DNA of 64,000 bases from Actinocatenispora sp036503555 (GCA_036503555.1 DASXWQ010000072.1:5641-69640); one strand, 5' to 3'; positions 35,532 through 44,079 are shown, counted from the first letter of the stretch. Notes: generated by a model from the sequence alone, not told the origin. A program made the numbers and translations.

Positions 35532-36104
35532 TCAGGCGGCCCGGGCCGCCCGGCGGTGCAGGCGGATCGCCGAGACCAGGAAGAAGACTCCGCCCAGGGC
35601 GGCGTAGCCGGCGATGTTGGTGAACGACGTGTTCTCTCCGCCGGCCTGGAGGACGAAGCTGGCGCCGGCGAGGGTGGAGATCGCGCCGCTGAGGATCATC
35701 GCCCACTGGCCGCCGAGCCGGTACCGCAGGATCGCGACGACCAGCTGCACGATGCCCGCGGTGATCGCCCAGGCGCCCCACACCCGCAGCACGCCCGGTA
35801 CGCCGGAGGCGGAGGCGGCGGCAAGCCCGAGGAAGGCGGCGACGCTGAGCGCCATGTTGACGTACAGCGGGGCCCGCGGTCGTGTGGCCCCGGAGGTACG
35901 GAAGTCGATGAGCGCGGCGGCGGCGTCGAACAGCGGGTAGATCACCAGCAGGCCGATGCTCGCCGGGTTGAGCGTCGACGCGACGAGCGCGACCAGGCCC
36001 GCCCAGACGATCGCGAACCCGAACCGGACGTAGTAGAGGTTTCGCAGCCCTGAAGTACCGCTGGTGGCAACGGTCGCGGTACCGGCGTCGACGGACGTGG
36101 ACAT
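35532..36104 (-). CDS. Six-helix membrane protein (DUF308-like)
   Basis: A 190-residue protein with about six membrane helices: YYVRFGFAIVWAGLVALVAS, IGLLVIYPLFDAAAALIDF, LYVNMALSVAAFLGLAAASA, GAWAITAGIVQLVVAILRYR, MILSGAISTLAGASFVLQA and YAALGGVFFLVSAIRLHRR. The pairing of helices resembles HdeD/DUF308 and DUF4383-like proteins of unknown function. It is divergent from a TetR gene; two copies of the same 14-bp site in the shared promoter region indicate that TetR controls it. Confidence 0.8.
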   Translation of the reverse strand: MSTSVDAGTATVATSGTSGLRNLYYVRFGFAIVWAGLVALVASTLNPASIGLLVIYPLFDAAAALIDFRTSGATRPRAPLYVNMALSVAAFLGLAAASASGVPGVLRVWGAWAITAGIVQLVVAILRYRLGGQWAMILSGAISTLAGASFVLQAGGENTSFTNIAGYAALGGVFFLVSAIRLHRRAARAA

Positions 36105-36158
36105 CGGGACTCCCTCTCGGTGGGTGGCTCGGCCGGCTGAGCGGCCAAGCGACAAGAT

Positions 36159-36219
36159 AGAACGATCGGTCTACCTGAGTGTGCAGAGGCGCGTCGTCGA
36201 TGTCAAGACCGATCGTTCT
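36159..36219. promoter_or_regulatory. Twin TetR-type operators between divergent genes
   Basis: AGAACGATCGGTCT (36159-36172) and its exact reverse complement AGACCGATCGTTCT (36206-36219) are placed 47 bp centre to centre. Each is itself a near-palindrome around CGATCG. One lies 55 bp before the membrane-gene start, the other 44 bp before the TetR start. The arrangement suggests autoregulation plus control of the divergent gene. Confidence 0.8.
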
Positions 36220-36262
36220 GTCTGCTAGGCTCGCCGCAGCGCCACGGGACGGAGGAGGGCAG

Positions 36263-36841
36263 ATGTCGGAGGCACGAGCCCGACTACTCAGGACGGCGAC
36301 CGAGCTCTTCTACGCCGAGGGCATCCACGCCGTCGGAGTCGACCGCGTCATCGCCTCCGCGCAGGTCACCCGCGCCACCATGTACCGGCACTTCCCGAGC
36401 AAGGACGACCTCGTCGTCGCGTACCTGACCCAGGCCGACGAGGCGATCCGCGCGCGAACGGTTGCCGTGCGGGCCGAGGACGCCACACCCGAGGACGTCG
36501 TCCGCGCGGTCGGTCGGCAGATCGCCGAGGACATCCAGCGCGAGGGCTTCCGCGGCTGCGCGTTCCTCAACGCCGCCGCGGAGTACCCGGACCCGGCGCA
36601 TCCCGTCCACCGGGCGGTCCTGAAGCACCGGCAGTGGTTCCTGGCCACGGTCACCGAGCTGTTCGCCGACGCCGGCGAGACCGACCCGGAACCGGCCGCC
36701 CGGCACTTCGTCATGCTGCGCGACGGTGCCATGGCCGCCGGCTGCCTGACCGATCCCAAGCCCATCCGCGACACGTTCCTGCTCGGCATCGAGGGACTCC
36801 TCAAGTACCGCAACCGCGGTCGCCCGAAACCGGACGGGTAG
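36263..36841 (+). CDS. TetR-family transcriptional regulator
   Basis: The 192-residue protein has an N-terminal TetR helix-turn-helix (LLRTATELFYAEGIHAVGVD, then ASAQVTRATMYRHFPSKDDL) and a C-terminal ligand-binding domain with GFRGCAFLNAAAEYPDPAHP and HRQWFLATVTELFADAGETD, typical of the AcrR-like C-terminal subgroup. I chose ATG 36263 for its GGAGGAGGGC site and because it starts the usual short N-terminus. It probably represses itself and the divergent membrane protein through the twin sites upstream. Confidence 0.9.
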   Translation: MSEARARLLRTATELFYAEGIHAVGVDRVIASAQVTRATMYRHFPSKDDLVVAYLTQADEAIRARTVAVRAEDATPEDVVRAVGRQIAEDIQREGFRGCAFLNAAAEYPDPAHPVHRAVLKHRQWFLATVTELFADAGETDPEPAARHFVMLRDGAMAAGCLTDPKPIRDTFLLGIEGLLKYRNRGRPKPDG

Positions 36842-36923
36842 CCGGCCCGGTCCACGAGGTTGCGCGGGCGCTACGAGCACGTCCGCACACGACGCTGTCG
36901 TACCCTCCTGCGATGCTGCCCGG

Positions 36924-37308
36924 GTGCTGAACGTGGACACGCTGCGGCCGTTCCTGCGGGCCGCGTGGGGACCCGACACCTGCGATCCGACCAGCGTCGA
37001 CGAGTGGCGGCCGGACAACCCGTCCCGGGATCAGTGCGGCGTCACGGCCCTGGTGGTCCAGGACCTGCTGGGCGGCGACCCGGTCCTCGGCGAGGTCCGT
37101 GTCGGCCGGGACAAGGTCAGTAACCACTACTGGAACCGGCTCCCCGACGGCACTGACGTCGACCTCACGGCGGATCAGTTCCGCGCGGAGGAGACGGTCG
37201 TCGGGGGCCAGGTGCAGCCGCGGCCACCCCGGCCCTCCCCGCCGGTGTCGCGAGCAGTACGAACTGTTCCGCCACCGTGTGCTCACCGCCGCCGCCACCG
37301 TCGACTGA
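36924..37308 (+). pseudogene. YunG-like protein with C-terminal frameshift
   Basis: The frame starts MLNVDTLRPFLRAAWGPDTC and continues SRDQCGVTALVVQDLLGGDP, then VSNHYWNRLPDGTDVDLTAD, which is the YunG/DUF-type pattern with a conserved Cys and an HYWN motif. After VVGGQ, at about 37215-37240, the frame slips, and the natural ending CREQYELFRHRVLTAAATVD lies in the next frame, stopping at 37308. A single indel in the C-rich run would restore about 127 residues. Left uncorrected, the frame runs on to 37574 through the antisense of the next gene. Confidence 0.65.
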
Positions 37309-37335
37309 GCGGGAGATGTCCGGCACCTCGGCGGC

Positions 37336-39087
37336 TCAGAGATCGAGGACGACGTCGGTCATCGGCCGGGAGCAGCACACCAGGATGGTGCCCGGGTCCG
37401 GTGCTTCCAGCGGCTCGGGGCGGTATCCCACCGCGCCGGCCAGCAGCGTCGTCTGGCAGGTGTGGCAGACACCGGTACGGCAGGACCAGCGGGTCGGCAC
37501 GTCGCACGCCTCGGCGAACTCCAGCACGTTGGGGTAGTCGTCGTGCCACGGCACGGTCAGTCCGCTGCGCGTGAAGGTGATCTGCGGTCCGGTACCGGCC
37601 TCGCCCGCCGGCGGGTGCGGTGCGGTGGTGACGGCGTCGGTGATGCCGGGGTTGATGGGCGCAAGGGCGCCGAACAGCTCGATGTGGATGTGGGACCCGG
37701 CCATGCCCAGCTCGACCAGCGCGGCGCGCATCGCCGTCATGAAGCGGTCCGGGCCGCACAGGTAGACGGTGGTGTCGGTGGGCAGGTCCAGCGCGGCCAG
37801 CGCGGCACGGTCGATGCGGCCGAACACGATCGGTGGTACGGGCCGGTCGGTGCGACCGGGCGCGGTGTAGTAGATCCGTTCGTGCGCGCGCCGCAGGCCG
37901 GCGAGGACCTGATGCGCCTCGACCGCGAACGCGTGGTCGGCCGCGGAGTGCGCGGTGTGCAGCCACCAGACCTCGCGGTCGCCGCCCGCGGCGGCCAGCG
38001 CGTGCAGGATCGCGAGCACCGGGGTGGCACCGACTCCGGCCGACAGCAGCAGGACGGGCGCCGACCGGCCGCCCGCGTCGTCGAGGACGAAGTCACCGCG
38101 GGGGGCGGCGACATCGAGCGTGTCGCCCACGTGCAGTCGGGTGTCCAGGTAGCGGCTGACGGCGCCGTGCGGCTCCCGCTTCACGCTGATGCGGTACTCG
38201 GAGCCGGACGGTACGGCCGACAGCGAGTAGTTGCGCACCGGTGCAGGGTCCCCGGCCTGCGGCACGCGGAGCGTGAGGTACTGCCCCGGCGCCGGGCGGG
38301 GCAGCGCGGCGTCGTCGGTGGCGCGCAGGTGGATGGAGGTGACCGTGGCGGTCTCCGGCACGATCCGGCTGACCCGCATCGGCCGGAAACCCGGCCACCC
38401 GGGCGGCTCGGTCCCGACCGGTGGTACGGCGGCGGTGCTCTCGTCGGCCGCCTCGACCAGCTCACGTAACGACTGCCGCCACCCCGGGCTCAGCGCCGGG
38501 ATGTCCAGCGCCCTGCGAAGGTCGCCGGGATCCCGCCCCGGCAGGTAGAGCAGGGCGTCGATGGCGGCGACCGTCATCCGGTGCGGACCGACGCGGGTAC
38601 GGACGATCTCGTCGCCGGCCTGGACCCGGCCCTCGGTGAGTACCCGGAGGTAGAAGCCGGGCCGGTGGTGGGCGACCAGCAGGGCGGGCATGTCGGGTAC
38701 GCCGAGGCGCATGCCGACCCGGAAGCACGTGACCCGCGGCTGCGTGACCTCGAACTCGGCCGCGCCGATGCGGTAGCGGTCGCCGATGTGCACCTCGTCG
38801 TCGGCCAGCCCGTCGACGGTGAAGTTCTCCCCGAACCGGCCGTACGTGAGGTCGTCGCGGCGCAGCTCTCGACGCCAGAAGTCGTACGACTGGCGCTGGT
38901 ACACGAGGGCGGCCCGGATCTCGCCGCCGTGGCCGGCGAGGTCGCCCTGCCCGTCGCCGTCGATGTTGAGCCGGCGGACCATGCGCGGCCCGTCGACACC
39001 GGTCTTGTAGATGCCGGTGTGGACCGTGCGGCCGTGCCAGGACACGTCCTGGGGGAGGCCGACGTTGAGTGACAACAGCCGGGCCAT
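37336..39087 (-). CDS. MOSC domain / ferredoxin-NADP reductase / 2Fe-2S ferredoxin fusion
   Basis: The 583-residue protein combines an N-terminal MOSC (molybdenum-cofactor sulfurase C-terminal) domain of the YiiM type (residues about 1-225; GQGDLAGHGGEIRAALVYQR, TYGRFGENFTVDGL, FRVGMRLG) with a flavin-binding barrel (PAPVRNYSLSAVPSG, about residue 290), an NAD-binding half (LLSAGVGATPVLAILHAL, VYLCGPDRFM) and a C-terminal ferredoxin with cluster ligands in SCRTGVCHTC and VCC. The order fits a self-sufficient electron-transfer reductase for a Moco-linked reaction such as N-hydroxylated base reduction, which is an inference from YiiM/YcbX biology. It is single-copy between a YunG-like gene and a glycosyltransferase. 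Confidence 0.88.
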   Translation of the reverse strand: MARLLSLNVGLPQDVSWHGRTVHTGIYKTGVDGPRMVRRLNIDGDGQGDLAGHGGEIRAALVYQRQSYDFWRRELRRDDLTYGRFGENFTVDGLADDEVHIGDRYRIGAAEFEVTQPRVTCFRVGMRLGVPDMPALLVAHHRPGFYLRVLTEGRVQAGDEIVRTRVGPHRMTVAAIDALLYLPGRDPGDLRRALDIPALSPGWRQSLRELVEAADESTAAVPPVGTEPPGWPGFRPMRVSRIVPETATVTSIHLRATDDAALPRPAPGQYLTLRVPQAGDPAPVRNYSLSAVPSGSEYRISVKREPHGAVSRYLDTRLHVGDTLDVAAPRGDFVLDDAGGRSAPVLLLSAGVGATPVLAILHALAAAGGDREVWWLHTAHSAADHAFAVEAHQVLAGLRRAHERIYYTAPGRTDRPVPPIVFGRIDRAALAALDLPTDTTVYLCGPDRFMTAMRAALVELGMAGSHIHIELFGALAPINPGITDAVTTAPHPPAGEAGTGPQITFTRSGLTVPWHDDYPNVLEFAEACDVPTRWSCRTGVCHTCQTTLLAGAVGYRPEPLEAPDPGTILVCCSRPMTDVVLDL

Positions 39088-39088
39088 C

Positions 39089-39355
39089 TCAGCCACTCTC
39101 CTCGTCGACCGGGTGCTGGGCGATCCGCAGTTCGTCCCAGGCAAGCACGGCGCACGCCGCCGCGTGCCCGCCCGCGGGTAGTTCCACGGTCCAGGTGACC
39201 CCGTCGCAGTCGATCGACGGGCGATAGCACGCACCGGTGAGGAAGCCGGCGGGCGTGGCCGGCGCCGCGTATCCGTGGCACGGCCCTCCGTGCCACGGTC
39301 GAGGCCTGCCGCTCAGGAGCGAGTGCGGCTCTCCGCGCCGAGCATCACCTGGCAC
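39089..39355 (-). CDS. Hypothetical protein, possibly truncated
   Basis: An 88-codon frame ends directly before the MOSC fusion gene. Its last 45 residues (YRPSIDCDGVTWTVELPAGG, then AAACAVLAWDELRIAQHPVD) look like real protein, while the first 40 are Pro/His/Gly-rich and may not be coding. No family was recognised. It is either a short gene with an uncertain start near 39280 or the 3-prime remnant of a longer one. Confidence 0.35.
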   Translation of the reverse strand: MPGDARRGEPHSLLSGRPRPWHGGPCHGYAAPATPAGFLTGACYRPSIDCDGVTWTVELPAGGHAAACAVLAWDELRIAQHPVDEESG

Positions 39356-39364
39356 GTCACCCGG

Positions 39365-40891
39365 TCATCGCGGCGGCCGGTCCGACGTGCCCGGCCCGCC
39401 CGTGGCCACTGCCAGGATCAGCGTGCTGCCCTGCACGTAGCGGGCGGAGACGACGCGGTACCGCTGGCCGAGTGGCGCCGCGACGGCCGGCGGCAGACCG
39501 CGCAGCGGCGCCGTGTCGTACCGGCCTGCCCGCACCAGCCACAGCCGGGGACTGTGGCCGAGGCACCGGGCGGTGTCCGCCGCGACCGTCGGCAGCAGGC
39601 GCCGTGCCTGTACGGCGGTGCCGGCCCGGCAGACGAGCCGCGGCTGGTCGTGGCCGTACCGCCAGTCGAGGTAGGTCTCGTACTGCCAGTGCGCCTCGGC
39701 GGCGAGGAACAGCCGGGCGTCCCCCGGGCGGGCCCGGGCGTGGAGCGCACGGCCGAGTACGTCGTAGCGGATCGGTGCCTGCGGGCTGAGATAGGGGTAG
39801 CGGCCGGAGGTGTGCGCGCCGGGAGCGCGCACCGCCCGCTGGTCGTGTCCCCCGACGAGCGCCACGGCGGCCACCACCGCGACCGTCGCCCACGCGGAGA
39901 GCCGGGCGGTCGCCCCGCAGGCCAGCACCGCCAGGCACGGGACGACGAACAGCAGGTAGCGCGGGTACCAGACCGGTTGGACCTGGGAGACGAGGAAGAC
40001 CGCCGCTACGGGTGCCAGCACCCCCGCCACGCCGAACAGGCTGCCGCGACGCGATCCGGTGACCGACAGCACGGCCAGCACGATCAGGGCGCCGGCCACC
40101 AGCGACGATCCGGCCAGCGTCGGGAACAGTTCCCGGGCCTGCGGCAGGCCGGGGGGTGTCAGCCAGAACAGCTGTCCGTCGCGCTGGCGTGTCGCGAGCA
40201 GCATCATCGGCGCGGTCAGCGCGACGACGCCGGACGCGGCGGCGAGCCACCGCACCACACGTCGGTCCCGGTCCCGCCACCACCAGGCGGCGACCACCGC
40301 GGCGTGCGCCGCGAGCAGGGCCAACGCGACGGCGTTGGCCAGCCCCGCGACCGTCATCGCCCCGAGGTACGCGCACCACCGGGTCCACCGTGGCAGGTGC
40401 AGGGCCCGCAACAGCAGCCAGCCACCGGCGGCGGCGCCCAGCACGCACAACGCATAGCCGCGGGCTTCCTGGGCGTACCGGGAGGTCGCGGGCAGGACGG
40501 CGAAGAGCAGTCCCGCGCCGAGACCGATCCGCGGCCCGTAGAGGGCGCGGCCGGTGAGCGCGACGAACGCCGCGGCGCCGGCCATCGCCAGCGCCGACGG
40601 GATCCGTACGGCCAGCAGCGAATCCCCCAACAGCGACACCCACAGGTGCAGCAGCAGGTAGTAGAAGCCAGACACGGCGTCGACATGCTGGAGCATGCCC
40701 CACAGCGCGGGCAGCGAACGGTCCGCCGCGGTGACGCTGCACAGCTCGTCACGCCAGATGACCGGGCGCGTGATACCGGCGCATCCGATCACGAGCATGG
40801 CCGCCGCGGACCACGCCCAACCCCAGTCGAGGAGTATCCGAGCCGACGTACGCGGGGCGACGGTCTGCGGTGCGACGGTGGCCGCGGTCAT
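39365..40891 (-). CDS. GT-C type glycosyltransferase (GT39/ArnT-like membrane protein)
   Basis: The 508-residue polytopic protein has about ten membrane helices and the GT-C signature in the first periplasmic loop: VIWRDELCSVTAADRSLPAL, where the acidic pair after the first helix is catalytic in this superfamily, followed by VSGFYYLLLHLWVSLLGDSL. A soluble C-terminal domain of about 150 residues follows the last helix. It likely transfers a sugar from a polyprenyl-phosphate donor to a cell-wall or protein acceptor. Its start overlaps the end of a teichoic-acid-type gene remnant, hinting at cell-wall polymer modification. Confidence 0.85.
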   Translation of the reverse strand: MTAATVAPQTVAPRTSARILLDWGWAWSAAAMLVIGCAGITRPVIWRDELCSVTAADRSLPALWGMLQHVDAVSGFYYLLLHLWVSLLGDSLLAVRIPSALAMAGAAAFVALTGRALYGPRIGLGAGLLFAVLPATSRYAQEARGYALCVLGAAAGGWLLLRALHLPRWTRWCAYLGAMTVAGLANAVALALLAAHAAVVAAWWWRDRDRRVVRWLAAASGVVALTAPMMLLATRQRDGQLFWLTPPGLPQARELFPTLAGSSLVAGALIVLAVLSVTGSRRGSLFGVAGVLAPVAAVFLVSQVQPVWYPRYLLFVVPCLAVLACGATARLSAWATVAVVAAVALVGGHDQRAVRAPGAHTSGRYPYLSPQAPIRYDVLGRALHARARPGDARLFLAAEAHWQYETYLDWRYGHDQPRLVCRAGTAVQARRLLPTVAADTARCLGHSPRLWLVRAGRYDTAPLRGLPPAVAAPLGQRYRVVSARYVQGSTLILAVATGGPGTSDRPPR

Positions 40892-41148
40892 GCCCGCGCG
40901 CCCGCGGAGGTGGAGTGGTCGGCCCGGACGGCCCGAGGTGGGGAAGGGCGCTGGCCGAGCATGACGTGCCGGACGACCCGTTCGGCGGCGTGCCCGTCGT
41001 CCAACCCGCAGAACCGGTCCCGGAACGCGGCGCGGGCGGCCGTCGCCTCCGCTCCCCGGTACGCGCCGCTGCGGAACACGGCGAACAGTTCCTCCCCGTC
41101 GCCGTCACAATGGCGCGAAGCGACGTCTCTTCGTCCCGATCGGCTGGC
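40888..41148 (-). pseudogene. CDP-glycerol glycerophosphotransferase-type gene, 3-prime remnant
   Basis: About 85 residues ending a TagF-like protein are visible: DGEELFAVFRSGAYRGAEAT, then AARAAFRDRFCGLDDGHAAE and RVVRHVMLGQRP. The RFCGLDDGxAAERVVRxV block is the normal C-terminus of actinomycete CDP-glycerol:glycerophosphotransferases, which have 400 residues or more in the catalytic part. Everything upstream of about 41148 is lost. The stop overlaps the glycosyltransferase start (ATGA at 40888-40891), so the two were once co-translated. Confidence 0.7.
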
Positions 41149-41704
41149 ATTCAGGGCTCCTTGGAAAGGTTGCAGCGTGTCTCGGGCCGGCAGCCTACCG
41201 ACACGCGACAACCGCAGGACCGCACCGTGGAGCAGCTTGTCGCGGGTAGGTGGGCGCCCTGCGCGCGGATGTGGCCCTGTATGTGAAGGCGTTCACCGCC
41301 TGGGGCGGCGACGATATCGCCGCGAGCGGCGACGGGTAGCGGCGAACGGTGAGAGCGACTCCCGCGCCCGGCGCGTAGGTGCCGATCCCATTGACCCCGT
41401 GTTGCAGGGCCCGGCGCGGTGCGCTGGGTTGTGGGCTGTGGGTCGTACTGGCCGGCAAAGGTCCAGGGTCGGAAGCTCGCTGACCGGCGGCGGGCCTTGA
41501 GACTGCTCGGCGCTGCGAGGTGGGTATTCGGCTGGTGTCGCCGGCGGTCATGAGCCGCCGGTAGGCGAAAGTACCGGCAGCAGCTTGGTCTGAGGAATGG
41601 CCAATCCGCGGGCGGGGCCGCCGCCGGCTCCGGCCGGTCCTGATGAGGCGCGGTCGGAGCCGGGACATGCGCCTGGAAGGACGGTCCGGGCGCGGCGGGT
41701 GAGG
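41149..41704. other. Gap between the wall-polymer remnant and the lysozyme gene
   Basis: These 556 bases contain no supported gene. A short plus-strand frame near 41254-41340 reads GALRADVALYVKAFTAWGGD followed by DIAASGDG and a stop; it looks like the tail of a protein but cannot be assigned. The interval probably holds the breakpoint that removed the 5-prime part of the glycerophosphotransferase gene. Confidence 0.45.
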
Positions 41705-42745
41705 TCAGCCGTTGAGGAGGCCGACTTTGGCCCAGACGCCGGAGACGGTGAGGTCCTTGTTGGCACGGAGCTGCACCCACAGGTGGTGGCCGCGATCGAT
41801 CCAGGAGACGGTGGTCGCGTGTGCCTCGTGGGTGTCGGCGGCGGGCTGGAGGCCGGCCCAAGGGTGGGCCTTGGCGACTTCGTAGTCCTTGTCCGGGTCG
41901 GTCTCGGCGAACCGGGTGGCGAGCTCGACCCCGTCGGGTAGCGCGTTATCGATCGTGACGGTCACGTCGCCCATGAACAGCCGGCTGCCGGCGCCGACGC
42001 TGTACCCGCCGCCGCCCCAGAAGTTGCCGGTGTTGGCGGCCTCAGTCGTGAAGTGGACGTTGGTGACCTGCCCGGCCTTCAGTTCGAGTGGGCCGCGGCC
42101 GACGCTGGTGTAGTACACCTCGGGGTCCTTTCGTCCGGCGACGAGTGTCTTGAGCTGGGCGAGACTGCCCTGGTACTGGTTGGTGTCGCCGACCGACGGC
42201 CGGGCGTCGTACTGGAGCACGGTGATGCGGCTGAAGCCGCCGTAGCCGGCGACCCAGTCCGCGGCGCGCACATTGTGTGCGGCGCCGACGTACCCGCGGT
42301 TGGGTGCGGCCCACAGGCCGGCGAAACCGAGGCTCGCGACGTTCCAGCCACGCGGTTGAAGCCACCAGTCGCCGCTGTAGAACAGGATCGGCACATGCCC
42401 GGTGCCGGAGTCCCAGCGCTGCTTGAACGCCCGGACGTCGGCCCAGGTGGCGTCGGCTTCGCAGTCGAGCTGCCACAGGTGCCCGCGCAGGGTCTGGCCG
42501 AACAGCTGCCGTGCGCGTTCGGTGAACTGCTCGGCCTGCCCAGCGCCGTTGCCCGCCCGGATGAAGTGGTAGCCGCCGAGCACGGGGATCTTCCGGCCGC
42601 GTGCGAAAGACAGGTTGTGGGCCGCGTTCGGGTCGACGTACGTGGTGCCCTCGGTGAGCTTGTGCACGAAGAACGACGCCGCGACACCACCGAGCGACGA
42701 CATGTTGCCCTGGTGGTTTGAACAGTCCAGGCCGTACAACGTCAT
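41705..42745 (-). CDS. GH25-family lysozyme (endolysin-like)
   Basis: The 346-residue protein has an N-terminal GH25 catalytic barrel: MTLYGLDCSNHQGN with the first catalytic-site Asp, FFVHKLTEGTTYVDPNAAHN, VLGGYHFIRAGNGAGQAEQF, LWQLDCEADATWADVRAFKQ (the DxE pair) and GFAGLWAAPNRGYV. A C-terminal domain of about 130 residues (from KDPEVYYTSVGRGPLELKAG) is beta-rich and may bind the wall. There is no signal peptide, as expected of a phage endolysin used with a holin. It overlaps the small ORF upstream by four bases. Confidence 0.87.
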   Translation of the reverse strand: MTLYGLDCSNHQGNMSSLGGVAASFFVHKLTEGTTYVDPNAAHNLSFARGRKIPVLGGYHFIRAGNGAGQAEQFTERARQLFGQTLRGHLWQLDCEADATWADVRAFKQRWDSGTGHVPILFYSGDWWLQPRGWNVASLGFAGLWAAPNRGYVGAAHNVRAADWVAGYGGFSRITVLQYDARPSVGDTNQYQGSLAQLKTLVAGRKDPEVYYTSVGRGPLELKAGQVTNVHFTTEAANTGNFWGGGGYSVGAGSRLFMGDVTVTIDNALPDGVELATRFAETDPDKDYEVAKAHPWAGLQPAADTHEAHATTVSWIDRGHHLWVQLRANKDLTVSGVWAKVGLLNG

Positions 42746-42864
42746 GACTCGTCGGCCTCCTCGTCGGCGGGCACGTCGCCCTGGTCGGGGTCGTCAGGAC
42801 CGGGCGGCTGGTAGTCATCGGCACGAGGCGTCTGCCGTACCGCTGGCTGCTGCTGTTCTGTCAT
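42742..42864 (-). CDS. Small acidic proline-rich protein upstream of the lysozyme
   Basis: A 40-residue ORF runs MTEQQQPAVRQTPRADDYQP and then PGPDDPDQGDVPADEEADES. It overlaps the lysozyme start (ATGA), so the two are translationally coupled. It has no membrane helix and is therefore not a holin. Its binding site is weak. The low-complexity acidic composition resembles small phage proteins of unknown role. Confidence 0.5.
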   Translation of the reverse strand: MTEQQQPAVRQTPRADDYQPPGPDDPDQGDVPADEEADES

Positions 42865-43058
42865 GCGATGGTCGCTTTCTGCCGCGCTGGCGAACCGATA
42901 CAACCCGGATTGTCCCTGCAATGGCGCTAAGAGCCAACTGCCCTATTGGCGGTTGCCGACTTTTCTGTGCCATACCCAGGCGCCGCTCGGCTCGGCGGAC
43001 ATGCCGGTGGCGGCACCGCGCCACGGGCACACTGGCCGACTTGAGTCGATCGTACGAT

Positions 43059-43400
43059 TCAGTCCGTGTCGGGCGTATCGTCCGACGCCGTCCTGCTTAC
43101 GCGCGACCGAGCGCCGCGGCGGGGGCGAGTGCCGTGCCCCCTCGGCGTGTCGAATGGCCGGGCCTTCGGCGTCAGGGGCGTCGAGTAGGAGATGACGAGT
43201 CGCGTGTGGGGCTTGTCGACGATGTTCTCGACACCGATCGTGCCGACGGGTCTGGCTGGCGGGTATGCGGTGATGGTGGGTTGGACGGTGCGCGGGCAGC
43301 CCCATGCGCGGACGTGGGCGCAGATCCGCTCGGCGAGGCCAGCTGCGATACACCCGGCTGAGGCCGGCGCCGCGGTGGCGGTGAAGCGAGACGTCAGCAC
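43059..43400 (-). CDS. Hypothetical protein (phage-region)
   Basis: A 113-codon frame contains a protein-like centre: AAGLAERICAHVRAWGCPRT, PTITAYPPARPVGTIGVENI and VDKPHTRLVISYSTPLTPKA. The ends are richer in Arg and Thr and less convincing. No family was recognised and no strong binding site is present at the start. It lies in the same orientation as the lysozyme unit and may be another phage-derived gene. Confidence 0.35.
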   Translation of the reverse strand: MLTSRFTATAAPASAGCIAAGLAERICAHVRAWGCPRTVQPTITAYPPARPVGTIGVENIVDKPHTRLVISYSTPLTPKARPFDTPRGHGTRPRRGARSRVSRTASDDTPDTD

Positions 43401-43830
43401 CCCGCCGGCACGCGCTGGACGATGCCGAGGATCGCTGGCAGCCTCATGACTGCGTGTGTCTCGGCTGGTTCGTGCGGTCTAAAGCAGCGCAACGTGATCC
43501 CGAACGCCGTTCTCAACCCAACGAAGCAATGCTTCGCCTTCCCCAAGGATCGACGCGCTGAACCGCCTGCCTGGTGGCGAATCTATGGCGCTGGTGACGG
43601 GCATGGGCTTCCCACTCACGGGCAAGATCAGCCGCGCTTTGCGGAAGATCTGTAAAAATGCACCTTTCGGTCGCCGCAGCACGGAGGCATTGCTGGCAGT
43701 TCAACGCGCGCGTGCCGCCGAAAACCACGTCCTGGAGGTTCGGGCGCAGCCACCATCCGGACATAAATAAGGCAGCCGGCCGCTGTGGGGATGAGCGGTG
43801 TGTCGGTGGCGTCGCTCAGAGGCATCGCCG
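43401..43830. other. Poorly coding stretch in the phage-like region
   Basis: GC content is lower than elsewhere and no gene is well supported. A minus-strand frame ending at 43479 reads MPVTSAIDSPPGRRFSASIL then GEGEALLRWVENGVRDHVAL and could be a 41-residue fragment. No repeats were seen. Confidence 0.4.
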
Positions 43831-44079
43831 TTAGTCCTCGTCTTCGCCGACTAGTATGGCGAGGATTCCGCCGCCGCGAACGATGATCGCGGTGTTTCCG
43901 GTGGCGGCGGTCAACGCGTTCCACCTGGTCACCCAGCCGCCACCACGGGCGATGTCGTAGCCCTGCCCGCCGGTGAACCACATCGCCTGAGAACCCGCGT
44001 GCTCGACCAGCCAGCGGTTGAGCACGACGATGTGTTCGGTGTCGCCGATTCCCGTCGACAGCGGTCCGCCGCGACCCAT
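43831..44079 (-). CDS. Hypothetical small protein (phage-region)
   Basis: An 82-residue frame reads MGRGGPLSTGIGDTEHIVVL, then NRWLVEHAGSQAMWFTGGQG, WVTRWNALTAATGNTAIIVR and GGGILAILVGEDED. The composition is globular and continuous to the stop. No family was recognised. It has the same orientation as the lysozyme gene and ends about 430 bases before the next hypothetical gene, so it may have belonged to the same phage late region. Confidence 0.42.
   Translation of the reverse strand: MGRGGPLSTGIGDTEHIVVLNRWLVEHAGSQAMWFTGGQGYDIARGGGWVTRWNALTAATGNTAIIVRGGGILAILVGEDED

Noticed and set aside
39275..41500. 741-codon plus-strand frame opposite the GT-C glycosyltransferase
   Set aside because: Antisense of a clear membrane glycosyltransferase; no domain of its own.
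43585..43770. Plus-strand 61-codon frame in the phage-like region
   Set aside because: No binding site, no family resemblance, and it overlaps an equally weak minus-strand frame.
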